DNA of 64,000 nt from UBA5314 sp040217815 (GTDB lineage Bacteria; Bacillota; Syntrophomonadia; Syntrophomonadales; Syntrophomonadaceae): the NCBI GenBank assembly GCA_040217815.1, contig JBEHWI010000014.1, positions 25,053 to 89,052 on the forward strand, given 5' to 3'. The notes beneath the pieces are model-generated. The model was not told the origin of the DNA. It saw only the letters and a program-made list of their open reading frames with translations, and did no database searches. The position numbers and the translations under genes were made by a program. Positions 15,855-24,402 of the stretch are shown here, piece by piece (within the stretch, counting starts at the first letter, position 1; the number at the start of each line of letters is the position of its first letter).

Positions 15855-17144
15855 TCACCCTACCGCTTTGCGCAGCGCATTATCCAGATCGAAGATCAAG
15901 TCCTGTACGTCCTCTACTCCAATAGAAAGACGAATCTGGTCCGGAGTCACACCAGCTATTCTCTGATCCTCCTCGCTCAACTGCGAATGAGTGGTGGTGG
16001 AGGGATGGATGACCAGGGATTTGGCATCAGCTACGTTGGCCAGGTTGGAGAAAAGCTCCAGGTTGTTTATAAAACATTTGGCCGCTTCGATATCCCCCTT
16101 CAGGCCAAAGGTAAAAATAGCTCCGGCTCCTCTGGGAAGATACTTTTTAGCCAGGTCATAGTATTTATTATTGGGCAGGCTGGGATAGTTGACCCATGCA
16201 ACCAGGGGATGCTCACTCAGCCAGACGGCTATCTTTTTGGCATTCTCAACATGCCTCTCCACCCTCAAAGAGAGGCTTTCCAATCCCTGCAGGAAGAGAA
16301 ACGAGTTAAATGGGCTCAAGCAGGCGCCGGTGTCACGCAGCAGCTGCACCCTGGTTTTGGCTGCAAAGGCCGGAGCTCCCACATCGATGGCATAACGCAC
16401 CCCGTGGTAACTGGGATCCGGCTCGGTGAGCCCGGGGAAACGTCCGCTGCCAATCCAATCGAATTTGCCGCTGTCCACAATGACTCCGCCTATCGAGGTG
16501 CCATGCCCGCCTATGAACTTGGTGGCCGAGTGCACCACAATATCGGCTCCATATTCTATAGGGCGCAGCAGGTAAGGAGTGGCAAAAGTGTTGTCGACAA
16601 TCAAAGGCAGGCCGTTTTCGTGGGCAATCGCCGCCACCGCTTCAATATCAATTATGTTAATGCCCGGGTTTCCTATGCTTTCGATATAGACAGCTTTGGT
16701 CATCTCGTTGATCGCTTGGCGAAAGTTTTCCGGATCGTCAGGATCCACGAAAACCGTATTTATCCCGTACCTGGGCAGGGTGTAGAGGAAGAGATTATAG
16801 GTTCCTCCATATAGAGTGCTGGCCGAGACTATTTCATCGCCGCTGCCGGCAATGTTCATGATGGAATAGGTAACCGCCGCCGAGCCCGAGGCCACGGCCA
16901 GGGCGGCAACGCCCCCTTCCAGAGCGGCTATTCTCTGTTCAAAAACGTCCGTAGTGGGGTTCATGATTCTAGTATAAATATTGCCAGGCTCCTCCAGTGC
17001 AAAGAGCCTGGCCGCATGATCCGCATCATTAAATACATACGAGGTCGTCTGATAAATGGGCACCGCTCTTGAATTGGTTGCAGGGTCCGGTTTTTGACCG
17101 GCATGAACCTGTAGTGTGTCAAATCCGAATTGCCTTTCGCTCAC
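15855..17144 (-). CDS. metY: O-acetylhomoserine sulfhydrylase
   Basis: This 429-residue enzyme belongs to the Cys/Met-metabolism PLP family. The lysine that binds PLP is K209 in VVHSATKFIGGHGTSIGG, and the QTTSYVF and YTRIMNPTTDVFE blocks fit the long MetY subgroup (about 430 residues) rather than MetB or MetC (about 380-390). It makes homocysteine directly from O-acetylhomoserine and sulfide. The MetA in this window carries the glutamate linked with acetyl transfer, so the two should form a direct sulfhydrylation route. A strong promoter with a palindrome after the -10 box precedes it. Confidence 0.9.
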   Translation of the reverse strand: MSERQFGFDTLQVHAGQKPDPATNSRAVPIYQTTSYVFNDADHAARLFALEEPGNIYTRIMNPTTDVFEQRIAALEGGVAALAVASGSAAVTYSIMNIAGSGDEIVSASTLYGGTYNLFLYTLPRYGINTVFVDPDDPENFRQAINEMTKAVYIESIGNPGINIIDIEAVAAIAHENGLPLIVDNTFATPYLLRPIEYGADIVVHSATKFIGGHGTSIGGVIVDSGKFDWIGSGRFPGLTEPDPSYHGVRYAIDVGAPAFAAKTRVQLLRDTGACLSPFNSFLFLQGLESLSLRVERHVENAKKIAVWLSEHPLVAWVNYPSLPNNKYYDLAKKYLPRGAGAIFTFGLKGDIEAAKCFINNLELFSNLANVADAKSLVIHPSTTTHSQLSEEDQRIAGVTPDQIRLSIGVEDVQDLIFDLDNALRKAVG

Positions 17145-17191
17145 TATTTTGCGCCCCCTTTATAATTACTGAGTATTTTTATTTACCTATA

Positions 17192-17240
17192 ATACCAATT
17201 GGTTTTCTAATATAATACTGCCTTATACTCAAAGATGCAA
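17192..17240 (-). promoter_or_regulatory. metY promoter with downstream palindrome
   Basis: TTGCAT (17235-17240) and TATTAT (17212-17217) on the minus strand are 17 bases apart. The palindrome ACCAATTGGT (17194-17203), extended by A/T on both sides, lies at the expected transcription start and could bind a repressor such as the CymR-like protein in this window. Confidence 0.6.
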
Positions 17241-17311
17241 GAAGAATTTCTTAGTTAAATGCTAGGGTTTAAAAATTTAGTTTTACGTCAAAATCCCAAT
17301 TGATTACCGCT

Positions 17312-18466
17312 TTAGGAAAGGGACCAGATCAGCCGGGAGCGTTCTATCAGGGCGGGGAGAATTTGCATCAAATGTTCTATGTCTTCTTCGCTGTTTTCCC
17401 TGCCCAGACTCAATCGGAGCGATCCCAGTGCGACTTCGTTTTTGAGTCCCAGTGCGGTAAGAACATGAGAGGCTTGAAAAGAATTGGAGCTGCAGGCGGA
17501 AGCACTGGAAGCGGCGATACCCTCTGCATCCAGGAAGTTGACTAGAGAATCCCCTTCAACTCCGGGAAACACGAAACTGGCATGCCCGGGAAGCCTGAAC
17601 TGTGGATGGCCGGTCAGGTAGCTCTGGGGGATTTCCTTCTGCACAAGTTCGATGAGCAGTTGGCCAAGGCTATTTAGTGTCCCCATGTTTTGCCCAAGCT
17701 GCGCTTCGGCAATTTCAGCCGCCTGACCAAGACCTACGATTCCCGGAATGTTTTCGGTGCCCGAACGCCATTTTTTCTCCTGTCCGCCGCCATGGGTGAG
17801 AGGGACGAGGTTTACTCCCGAACGAATGTATAAAGCCCCTGCTCCTTTGGGGCCGTAGAATTTGTGGGCGGAAAGGGATAAGAGGTCGACTCCCAGCTCA
17901 TTGACTTTCACCGGTATACGCCCGGTTGATTGAACGGCATCAGTGTGCAGGGCAATCCCATGCTGCCGGGCGATCTGCCCAATTTCTTCAAGCGGCTGGA
18001 CGGTTCCTATTTCATTATTGGCATGCATAATGCTGATCAAGATGGTGTCTTCCCGTATCATCTTAAGCAAATGTTCAGGATTGACCCGTCCGTAGAAATC
18101 CACCGGAAGCACCGTCACTTCGAATCCTGATTGGGCCAAGTGTTTAAAGGCATGAAGCACCGCATGGTGTTCAACGACCGAAGTAATGAGATGCTTACCC
18201 CGCTTCTGCCCGGCAAGGGCCATGCCTATTATAGCCAGGTTGTCGGCTTCGGTTCCGCCGCTGGTAAACACAATTTCCTGGGGGTCGGCTCCGATCAGGG
18301 CCGCCACCTGGCGCCGGGCCTTTTCCAACATGGCCCGGGCGGTTTTGCCCGGGCTATGCAGGCTGGACGGGTTTCCCCAACCGGTAGTGAGAGCCTCCAT
18401 CATGGCCTCGGCTACTTCTGGCGCGACCGGCGTAGTTGCACTATGATCCATATAAATTCTCTGCAT
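17312..18466 (-). CDS. Cysteine desulfurase (NifS/IscS type), second copy
   Basis: This 384-residue class V aminotransferase-fold enzyme has the PLP lysine K202 in SLSAHKFYGPKG and the persulfide cysteine C325 in SSASACSSNSF. It releases sulfur from cysteine as a persulfide. AAAGGAG lies before ATG 18466. It follows iscU by about 60 bases and is a paralogue of the desulfurase at 18899-20071, with the same length and active-site positions. The active-site loop differs (SSNSFQ against TSGALE), so the two may serve different acceptors, such as MnmA and IscU; which is which is not clear. Confidence 0.92.
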   Translation of the reverse strand: MQRIYMDHSATTPVAPEVAEAMMEALTTGWGNPSSLHSPGKTARAMLEKARRQVAALIGADPQEIVFTSGGTEADNLAIIGMALAGQKRGKHLITSVVEHHAVLHAFKHLAQSGFEVTVLPVDFYGRVNPEHLLKMIREDTILISIMHANNEIGTVQPLEEIGQIARQHGIALHTDAVQSTGRIPVKVNELGVDLLSLSAHKFYGPKGAGALYIRSGVNLVPLTHGGGQEKKWRSGTENIPGIVGLGQAAEIAEAQLGQNMGTLNSLGQLLIELVQKEIPQSYLTGHPQFRLPGHASFVFPGVEGDSLVNFLDAEGIAASSASACSSNSFQASHVLTALGLKNEVALGSLRLSLGRENSEEDIEHLMQILPALIERSRLIWSLS

Positions 18467-18524
18467 AAGCTGCTCCTTTAATAGCCCTAGGCCATTTTAC
18501 CAATTATTATTAAATCTATTATAA

Positions 18525-18899
18525 TTACCTGACATCCCGGCGCGCCATATAATTTTCTATGGCCTGATGAAGAGCATCGGCCGCCAGATTGGAACAGTGC
18601 ATCTTTACCGGAGGAAGTCCGTCCAGGGCTTCAGCTACGGTTCGATTGGTGATGCGTTCCGCCTCTTCCAGGGTTTTGCCCTTGACCATTTCCGTCACCA
18701 TGCTGCTGGTGGCTATAGCAGCCGCGCAGCCAAAGGTTTTAAACTTGATATCTTCAATGACATTATCTTTAACCTGAATCTCGATATGCATAATATCCCC
18801 GCATACCGGGTTGCCCACTTCACCCACCCCGTCAGCGTTGTCCAGGCATCCCGTATTTCTAGGATTCATAAAGTGATCCATTACTTTTACACTGTACAT
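18525..18899 (-). CDS. Fe-S scaffold protein IscU/NifU-like
   Basis: The 124-residue protein carries the three scaffold cysteines C33 (NPVCGD, with D35), C58 (FGCAAAIA) and C102 (KMHCSNLA). It assembles Fe-S clusters with sulfur from a cysteine desulfurase and passes them to target proteins. Its ATG shares one base with the stop codon of the upstream desulfurase gene, so translation is coupled. It is the short form found in Clostridia, without the NifU C-terminal domains. The neighbouring Fe-S enzyme NadA is a plausible client. Confidence 0.93.
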   Translation of the reverse strand: MYSVKVMDHFMNPRNTGCLDNADGVGEVGNPVCGDIMHIEIQVKDNVIEDIKFKTFGCAAAIATSSMVTEMVKGKTLEEAERITNRTVAEALDGLPPVKMHCSNLAADALHQAIENYMARRDVR

Positions 18900-20071
18900 C
18901 AGTTGCTTCCTCCTTTGCTGTACAAGGGTGACATCTTGCGCAGGTTGCCGATTATCTTGGGCAGGACTTCCAGAACGTAATCGACATCTTCCTCAGTATT
19001 ATCTTTCCCCAAAGTAAGCCGCAGCGAGCCATGGGCAATTTCATGAGGAAGGCCGATGGCCAGCAAAACATGCGAGGGTTCCAATGCGCCCGAGGTGCAG
19101 GCGGAACCGCTGGAGCCCATAATTCCGTAGCTGTCCAGCATAAGCAGGATTGATTCACCTTCTACAAATCGAAAGCATACACTGACACTGCCCGGAACCC
19201 GGTCGTCCGGATCCCCAGTGGGAATTGTGTCGGGGATCCTTAGCAATATGCCTTCACGCAGTTTTTTTCCCAGACCGGTTAAACATATGGCAAGCTCATC
19301 CATGCGCCCCCCGGCCAGTTCGGCCGCCTTGCCAAATCCTACTATTCCGGGTATATTTTCCGTTCCGGCCCGCATTTTATTCTCCTGAGGTCCGCCATGA
19401 AATAGGGAACCGGCTTTTATCCCTTTCCTGATGTAAAGGCAGCCCACTCCCTTAGGTCCATAGAGCTTGTGGCTGGAGGCTGACAACATATCAATGCCTA
19501 TGCTCTTCACATCTATTGGAACCTTGCCAAAAGTCTGCACAGCGTCGGTATGAAAGACGGCTCCCGCCTGATGTACTATGTCAGCCAGCTCTTTTATCGG
19601 CTGAATAGTGCCGATCTCATTATTGGCGTGCATGATTGTCACCAGGGCCGTATCAGGTCTGAGCGCCGCTTTAAGGCTCTCAGGCTCCACCCGGCCCAGC
19701 TCGTTAACCGGTAAAACCGTTATATCGAAGCCGGACTTTTCCAGGTATAAGCAGGTGTCCAAAACCGCATGATGTTCTATAGCGGAAGTAATTAAATGCT
19801 TTCCCCGCTTTTGATTACTCAACATATAGGAGACTATAGCCTGGTTGTCGGCTTCGGTCCCCCCGCTGGTAAAAAATATTTCCCGGGAATTAGCGCCAAT
19901 CAAAGCCGCCACTTGTTCCCTGGCTTTTTCTAAAGCGTGCCGAGCCGACCGGCCTTTGGCATGGACACTGGAAGGATTACCATAATCATAGGAATAGTAG
20001 GGTATCGTGGCGTCAAAAACCACCGTGTCCACTGGAGTCGTAGCACTGTGATCCATATAAATATCTTTCAT
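18899..20071 (-). CDS. Cysteine desulfurase (NifS/IscS type), iscU-coupled copy
   Basis: This 390-residue enzyme has the PLP lysine K202 in SASSHKLYGPKG and the catalytic cysteine C325 in GSSGSACTSGALEPSH, the classic IscS/NifS loop. It supplies persulfide sulfur to IscU, whose gene overlaps its stop codon. GGGAGG precedes ATG 20071. The order regulator, desulfurase, scaffold matches the isc/suf-like operons of Clostridia. The second copy lies two genes downstream. Confidence 0.94.
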   Translation of the reverse strand: MKDIYMDHSATTPVDTVVFDATIPYYSYDYGNPSSVHAKGRSARHALEKAREQVAALIGANSREIFFTSGGTEADNQAIVSYMLSNQKRGKHLITSAIEHHAVLDTCLYLEKSGFDITVLPVNELGRVEPESLKAALRPDTALVTIMHANNEIGTIQPIKELADIVHQAGAVFHTDAVQTFGKVPIDVKSIGIDMLSASSHKLYGPKGVGCLYIRKGIKAGSLFHGGPQENKMRAGTENIPGIVGFGKAAELAGGRMDELAICLTGLGKKLREGILLRIPDTIPTGDPDDRVPGSVSVCFRFVEGESILLMLDSYGIMGSSGSACTSGALEPSHVLLAIGLPHEIAHGSLRLTLGKDNTEEDVDYVLEVLPKIIGNLRKMSPLYSKGGSN

Positions 20072-20105
20072 GTCATCTACCTCCCATAGTATTTTTAAAT
20101 ATTAT

Positions 20106-20567
20106 TTAGCATTTATTGTCCAAATCATAATCAATTACGGCGCTGCCAGCAAGGGGCATCGATTCCTGGGCCAGGTCTTCCAGGGTATAGGAATCGAGAA
20201 CCTCATTCATGGTGTCCCTTAACCTGGTCCACACCTTTCTGGTTACGCAATGTTCAGCCCGCATACATTCGTCGGGGTTGATTTCGTTTACACAGTCAAC
20301 CGGGGCGATGGGACCTTCCAATACTCTAATAATGTCTCCCACCGTTATTTTTACGGCGCTCCTTCCCAGCACATAACCCCCCTGGGCTCCACGCAGACTT
20401 TTTACCAGGCCGGCTTGTTTCAGCGGAATAAGCAGTTGTTCCAAATACCGGCTGGATAAGCTCTGGCGCTGGGCAATAGTATGAATAGCCACCGGCCCGG
20501 CATCCTGCTGTTGCGCGATATCCACCATAGCCCTTAACCCGTATCTTCCTTTGGTTGATAACTTCAC
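20106..20567 (-). CDS. iscR: Rrf2-family regulator, IscR-like (Fe-S type)
   Basis: This protein of 153 residues starts MKLSTKGRYGLRAM; GTG 20567 is chosen because GGGGAG lies six bases before it. The winged helix covers residues 1-70 (QSLSSRYLEQLLIPLKQAGLV). Three cysteines, C92, C101 and C107, lie where IscR holds its cluster, though the spacing (8 and 5 between them) is not identical to E. coli. It probably senses Fe-S status and controls the downstream nifS-iscU-nifS genes. It follows nadA by less than 45 bases. Confidence 0.87.
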   Translation of the reverse strand: MKLSTKGRYGLRAMVDIAQQQDAGPVAIHTIAQRQSLSSRYLEQLLIPLKQAGLVKSLRGAQGGYVLGRSAVKITVGDIIRVLEGPIAPVDCVNEINPDECMRAEHCVTRKVWTRLRDTMNEVLDSYTLEDLAQESMPLAGSAVIDYDLDNKC

Positions 20568-20609
20568 CGCCAACTCCCCTTTGTTAAAATTTAAGATATG
20601 TTTCTTTGA

Positions 20610-21530
20610 CTAAGATGCCAGTTCGATCATCTTCTCCAGGGCCAGGGCTGCTTTTATCCGGATATCTTCCGGAACTGTAATGACGGTTTCTCGATTCTCT
20701 ATTGAAAACAGTATTTTTTCCAGGGTAATGCTTTTCATATTGGGGCATATAAGGTCGTCTGAGGCCATAATCAGGTTTTTACCCGGACGGGCTTTCAATA
20801 TCGGGTGCAGGATGCCGCATTCCGTTCCGATAATGAAGTCTTTGGCTTCGGATTTCGTTATAAAATCCAGAATGCCCGCAGTGCTGCCCGCATAATCGGC
20901 CATCGCTATTACCTCCGGTTTGCACTCGGGGTGAACCAGCAGCAAAGCACCGGGATGCTTCTCTTTCAACCGGGCGATTTCAACCGCTTCCAGCCTATCA
21001 TGTACCGGGCAGGCGGAAGGATAAGATTCCAGGCCGCGCCCCAATTTTTTAGCCACATTGGAAGCCAAATTCTGATCAGGAATAAAATAAATCTCCTTGT
21101 CAGCCGGCAGCTTCCGTATTATCTTTTCGGCGTTGGATGAAGTGCAGCATACGTCGCTAACCGCCTTAACATCGGCCGGGGTGTTTACGTAAGTCACTAT
21201 AATGCTGTTGGGATGTTTTTTCTTAAATTCAACGATGTAATCGGAGGTAATGCTGTTGGCCATGGGGCAGGTAGCCGTAGGTTCGGGCGACAGAACAGTC
21301 CTGCCCGGGCAGAGGATAGCCGCCGTTTCAGCCATAAAATCCACTCCGGCCACCAGGATGGTGTCACTGCTGGAATTTCGGGCCGCCAGGGCCATAGCAT
21401 ATGAATCACCCACAAAATCAGCGATATCTTGAATCTCATCTCTCTGATAATAATGCGCAATAATAAAAAGCGATTGCTCTTTTTTTTTCTTGAGAATTAC
21501 TTCACTGATGTGGTCCAACTGTCTGTTCAT
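20610..21530 (-). CDS. nadA: Quinolinate synthase
   Basis: This 306-residue enzyme condenses iminoaspartate with dihydroxyacetone phosphate to quinolinate, the first pyridine of NAD synthesis. Its 4Fe-4S ligands are seen as C88 (TATCPMAN), C174 (SACPVHD) and C262 (LICPNMK). ATG 21530 has GTGAGGA eight bases upstream; two earlier in-frame starts fall on that site. nadB and nadC are not in the window. Its position just before iscR, nifS and iscU suggests that cluster supply and NadA are expressed together. Confidence 0.94.
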   Translation of the reverse strand: MNRQLDHISEVILKKKKEQSLFIIAHYYQRDEIQDIADFVGDSYAMALAARNSSSDTILVAGVDFMAETAAILCPGRTVLSPEPTATCPMANSITSDYIVEFKKKHPNSIIVTYVNTPADVKAVSDVCCTSSNAEKIIRKLPADKEIYFIPDQNLASNVAKKLGRGLESYPSACPVHDRLEAVEIARLKEKHPGALLLVHPECKPEVIAMADYAGSTAGILDFITKSEAKDFIIGTECGILHPILKARPGKNLIMASDDLICPNMKSITLEKILFSIENRETVITVPEDIRIKAALALEKMIELAS

Positions 21531-21667
21531 ATCACACATCCTCACTATTCTATTAACCCTTAGTATAACCTTTAAACACTATAACACATAACCCTATAGT
21601 TTTACTAGATTTTTGAATAAAAAGGCACCCCATTTTTGAAAGATGCTTAAATACTGGCAATATATAA

Positions 21668-22459
21668 TTAGAACACTACCTTTTCGGGATGAGTATATAC
21701 GTTGAGCTTCTCCCCCCGGGCAAAACCGACCACGCAGATTTCCAACTCTTCAGCCAATTCTATGGTCAGTTCGGTGGGAGCGGAACGCGATAGGAGCAGC
21801 GGCACATTGCTGCGCGCCGCTTTTATTAAAATCTCGGAGGCGATACGTCCGCTTAAAAGAAGGCATTTATCGCTGGTGCTTATCTCGTTCAACAAGGCCC
21901 AGCCCAGGACTTTATCAACCGCATTATGCCGTCCAATGTCTTCGTAATGCACCAGGAGTCCGGTTTCATCAGCCAGGGCGGCGCTGTGCACCCCTCCGGT
22001 AAGGCGAAAGGTATCGGAACGCTCATCGAGAAGCCCCATGAACTCCAGCAGCTTTCCAACCCCAATCTTCCAATCTGATGCAACCGGCTGCAGGTCGCGG
22101 GCATCATTGATAAAATACAAGCCGGCTCTCCCTTTCCCGCAGCAACTGGCAATATGGCGCCGTAAAAAATTATCGGTTTTAACGACCGGCTCCCTGGTTT
22201 CAATCCACAGGAATCCATCCTCCTCGCGGAGGCGTATATCTTCAATATCCGACCGGTGCTTTATAATTCCCTCACTGAGCAAAAAACCCGCGGTTAGCTC
22301 TTTCAGCCCGCTGGGAGAGCATATCATAGTGGCCAGTTCATTATGATTGAGGAACACGGTTAAAGGCCTCTCCATTACAACTTCTACTTCCCGGCTTTCC
22401 TGGCTTCCATGGTTGTAGGCCGTGATTTCCCGTTTAACATAAAGAGCCCTTACTTCCAT
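21668..22459 (-). CDS. fdhD: FdhD, sulfurtransferase for formate dehydrogenase
   Basis: The 263-residue protein fits FdhD: RPLTVFLNHNELATMICSPSGLKELTAGFLLSEGII, HIASCCGKG and LTGGVHSAAL, and GRIASEILIKAARSNVP near the end. FdhD passes sulfur from a cysteine desulfurase to the molybdenum or tungsten cofactor of formate dehydrogenase. Here the active-site loop has adjacent C106-C107 instead of the CxxC of the E. coli protein. AGGAAGGAG precedes the ATG. No formate dehydrogenase gene is in the window; the nearby desulfurases are likely sulfur donors. Confidence 0.93.
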   Translation of the reverse strand: MEVRALYVKREITAYNHGSQESREVEVVMERPLTVFLNHNELATMICSPSGLKELTAGFLLSEGIIKHRSDIEDIRLREEDGFLWIETREPVVKTDNFLRRHIASCCGKGRAGLYFINDARDLQPVASDWKIGVGKLLEFMGLLDERSDTFRLTGGVHSAALADETGLLVHYEDIGRHNAVDKVLGWALLNEISTSDKCLLLSGRIASEILIKAARSNVPLLLSRSAPTELTIELAEELEICVVGFARGEKLNVYTHPEKVVF

Positions 22460-22490
22460 GGGTGCTTCTCCTTCCTATTGCTTCAAATTT

Positions 22491-22520
22491 GGTGTCGGGG
22501 GGGACGGTACTCTTGACACC
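22491..22520. repeat. REP-like hairpin
   Basis: GGTGTC (22491-22496) and GACACC (22515-22520) enclose a GGGGGGGACGG core followed by CTCTT. The core matches GGGGGACGG of the large hairpin at 43108-43181, so both may belong to one repetitive family. It lies between fdhD and metA. Confidence 0.5.
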
Positions 22521-22564
22521 CCACTTCTACCAGCCCCGCTCCTGCATTCTATTTTCTGCAGGAC

Positions 22565-23512
22565 TTATTCTATATGCCAGGACCGTTTTTTAGGATCACA
22601 TAGTTTGGTCAGATCAAAAGGCGTTTCCTGGTATACATGATAGTTGAGCCAGTTGGTAAAAAGCAGATTGGCATGCCCTCGCCACTGGACCACCGGAAAT
22701 CGAGTAGGATCGTTGTCAGGATAATAATTTACCGGAACTGCAATAGGCAGCCCTCCTGCAATATCCCTGTCGTACTCTGCCTTTAAAGTCAAGGGATCAT
22801 ATTCGGAGTGCCCGGTGATAAATACCTGGCGCAAGTCCTGATTGGCAACGATATAGATCCCCGCTTCTGAGGACTCGGAGAGAATGCTAAGCTCCGGCAC
22901 CTTCTCCACATCATCCCTGCGGATCTCCGAATGTCTTGAGTGGGGAGCGTAGAATTCATCATCAAAACCCCTTAAAAGGGGAACGTTTTGCCATAAAATA
23001 CGGTGTTTAAATATGCCGAACATCTTTTCCGGCAAAGGGTATTTAGGTATCCCGTAATGATAATACAGACCGGCCTGGGCGGCTACACAGATATGCAAAG
23101 TGGCCCAAACGTGTTTTTTGGTCCATTCCATAATCTCGGCCAGTTCATCCCAGTAGGTCCAATCTTCGAAATCAAGATGCTCCACGGGCGCCCCGGTGAT
23201 TATCATCCCGTCAAATTTCTGATTCTTTATTTGAGAAAAGGTGGTATAGAAATTTTCCAGGTGTTCTTCGGATGTGTTTTTCGACTCGTGGCTTTCAGCG
23301 TGCAGCAATACGATCTCCACCTGCAGCGGGCTGTTGGCCAGGAGTCGCAGTAACTGGGTCTCAGTCACGATTTTCTTAGGCATAAGGTTGAGAATAGCTA
23401 TGCGCAAAGGGCGGATATCCTGGTGAGCCGCCCGCTTTTCCTTCATAATAAATACATTTTCACTCTGTAATATACTGCTGGCCGGAAGATTATCCGGAAT
23501 AATGATCGGCAT
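22565..23512 (-). CDS. metA: Homoserine O-acyltransferase, acetyl type
   Basis: This 315-residue MetA-family enzyme has the catalytic C142 (HICVAAQAG) and the H235/E237 pair (GHSEYDP). Residue 111 is glutamate (GAPVEHLDFE). In this family Glu111 goes with acetyl-CoA use, while glycine there goes with succinyl-CoA use, so the product is probably O-acetylhomoserine despite the family name. That fits the MetY enzyme in this window. GGAGG lies ten bases before ATG 23512. It follows larE by about 50 bases. Confidence 0.93.
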   Translation of the reverse strand: MPIIIPDNLPASSILQSENVFIMKEKRAAHQDIRPLRIAILNLMPKKIVTETQLLRLLANSPLQVEIVLLHAESHESKNTSEEHLENFYTTFSQIKNQKFDGMIITGAPVEHLDFEDWTYWDELAEIMEWTKKHVWATLHICVAAQAGLYYHYGIPKYPLPEKMFGIFKHRILWQNVPLLRGFDDEFYAPHSRHSEIRRDDVEKVPELSILSESSEAGIYIVANQDLRQVFITGHSEYDPLTLKAEYDRDIAGGLPIAVPVNYYPDNDPTRFPVVQWRGHANLLFTNWLNYHVYQETPFDLTKLCDPKKRSWHIE

Positions 23513-23562
23513 TATATAAGTACCTCCTTATGGTCCATAATGCATTCGTAATTCGTTTATAA

Positions 23563-24372
23563 TTATCGGATCTGGCTCTTATTCATGCTCCCCATCTGGT
23601 AGCCCTGCATGTCGAGGGTGACGTAATGAAAGCCCAGCCGCTTAAAATGCGCCGCTATTTTATCCATCATATCTTCAGCAGCCAGCAGACGTCGTTCATG
23701 AGTTCCCACTTCGATCCGAGCCAGATCCCTATGCATTCGAACCCTTACCTGTTTAAAACCCAGGCTCAATAAATAATCCTCGGCTTGTTCCACCATAGCG
23801 AGCTTCTCCAGGCTTATCTTTTCCCCGGTTGCAAACCGTGAAGCCAGGCAAGCAGCAGCGGCTTTGTCCCAGGTGTCCAAACCCATCTGCCTGGACAACT
23901 GCCTAATTTCATCCTTTTCCAGACCGGCTTCCAGCAGGGGGCTTTTTATTCCCAATTCCCGGATAGCCCTCAGGCCCGGTCTAAAGTCGTCCAGATCGTC
24001 TACATTAGATCCATCCACCACCACGGCTACTCCCCTGTTCCGGGCTATATTTGAAAAAGTCTCAAAGATCTGACGCTTGCACAAATAACAACGTTCTGCC
24101 GGATTTCCATCAAACCCGGAAATGCTTAACTGGTCAACTGGTATCAGTGATAAATCTACCTGAAACAAGGCTGCCAGGCGCTGGCACTCTCTGGTCTCTC
24201 TCTCCGGATAGAGCGGCGATACCGCGGTTACAGCCTGAATTCTGTCGCCCAGAGTTTTCCTTGCAACCGCCAGCAAAAAGGTGCTGTCCACCCCGCCTGA
24301 AAAGGCAACCAACATGCTTCCCATTGACCTTATATCGTTCTGCAGCAAAGCGAGTTTTTCCAGAGTATCCAT
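23563..24372 (-). CDS. larE: LarE, ATP-dependent sacrificial sulfur transferase
   Basis: The 269-residue protein has the PP-loop SGGVDS (residues 25-30) and C175 in AAAACLASRF, the place of the cysteine that LarE gives up as sulfur donor. A further ERCYLCK stretch is at residues 93-99. LarE makes the pyridinium dithiocarboxylate nickel pincer cofactor of lactate racemase and other enzymes. larB and larC are not in the window. It lies 30 bases after mnmA, another PP-loop sulfur enzyme. Another substrate is possible, since LarE homologues occur beyond lactate racemase users. Confidence 0.9.
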   Translation of the reverse strand: MDTLEKLALLQNDIRSMGSMLVAFSGGVDSTFLLAVARKTLGDRIQAVTAVSPLYPERETRECQRLAALFQVDLSLIPVDQLSISGFDGNPAERCYLCKRQIFETFSNIARNRGVAVVVDGSNVDDLDDFRPGLRAIRELGIKSPLLEAGLEKDEIRQLSRQMGLDTWDKAAAACLASRFATGEKISLEKLAMVEQAEDYLLSLGFKQVRVRMHRDLARIEVGTHERRLLAAEDMMDKIAAHFKRLGFHYVTLDMQGYQMGSMNKSQIR

Positions 24373-24402
24373 ACAACCCCCGTCTTCCTTAAGCCAATTA
24401 TT

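Noticed and set aside
15987..16814. Plus-strand open frame of 275 codons within metY
   Set aside because: It lies wholly antisense to a clear metY and has no ribosome site or recognisable domain.
17145..17311. SAM-type (S-box) or T-box riboswitch upstream of metY
   Set aside because: The leader from the mapped promoter is too short, about 60 bases, and lacks the S-box and T-box sequences.
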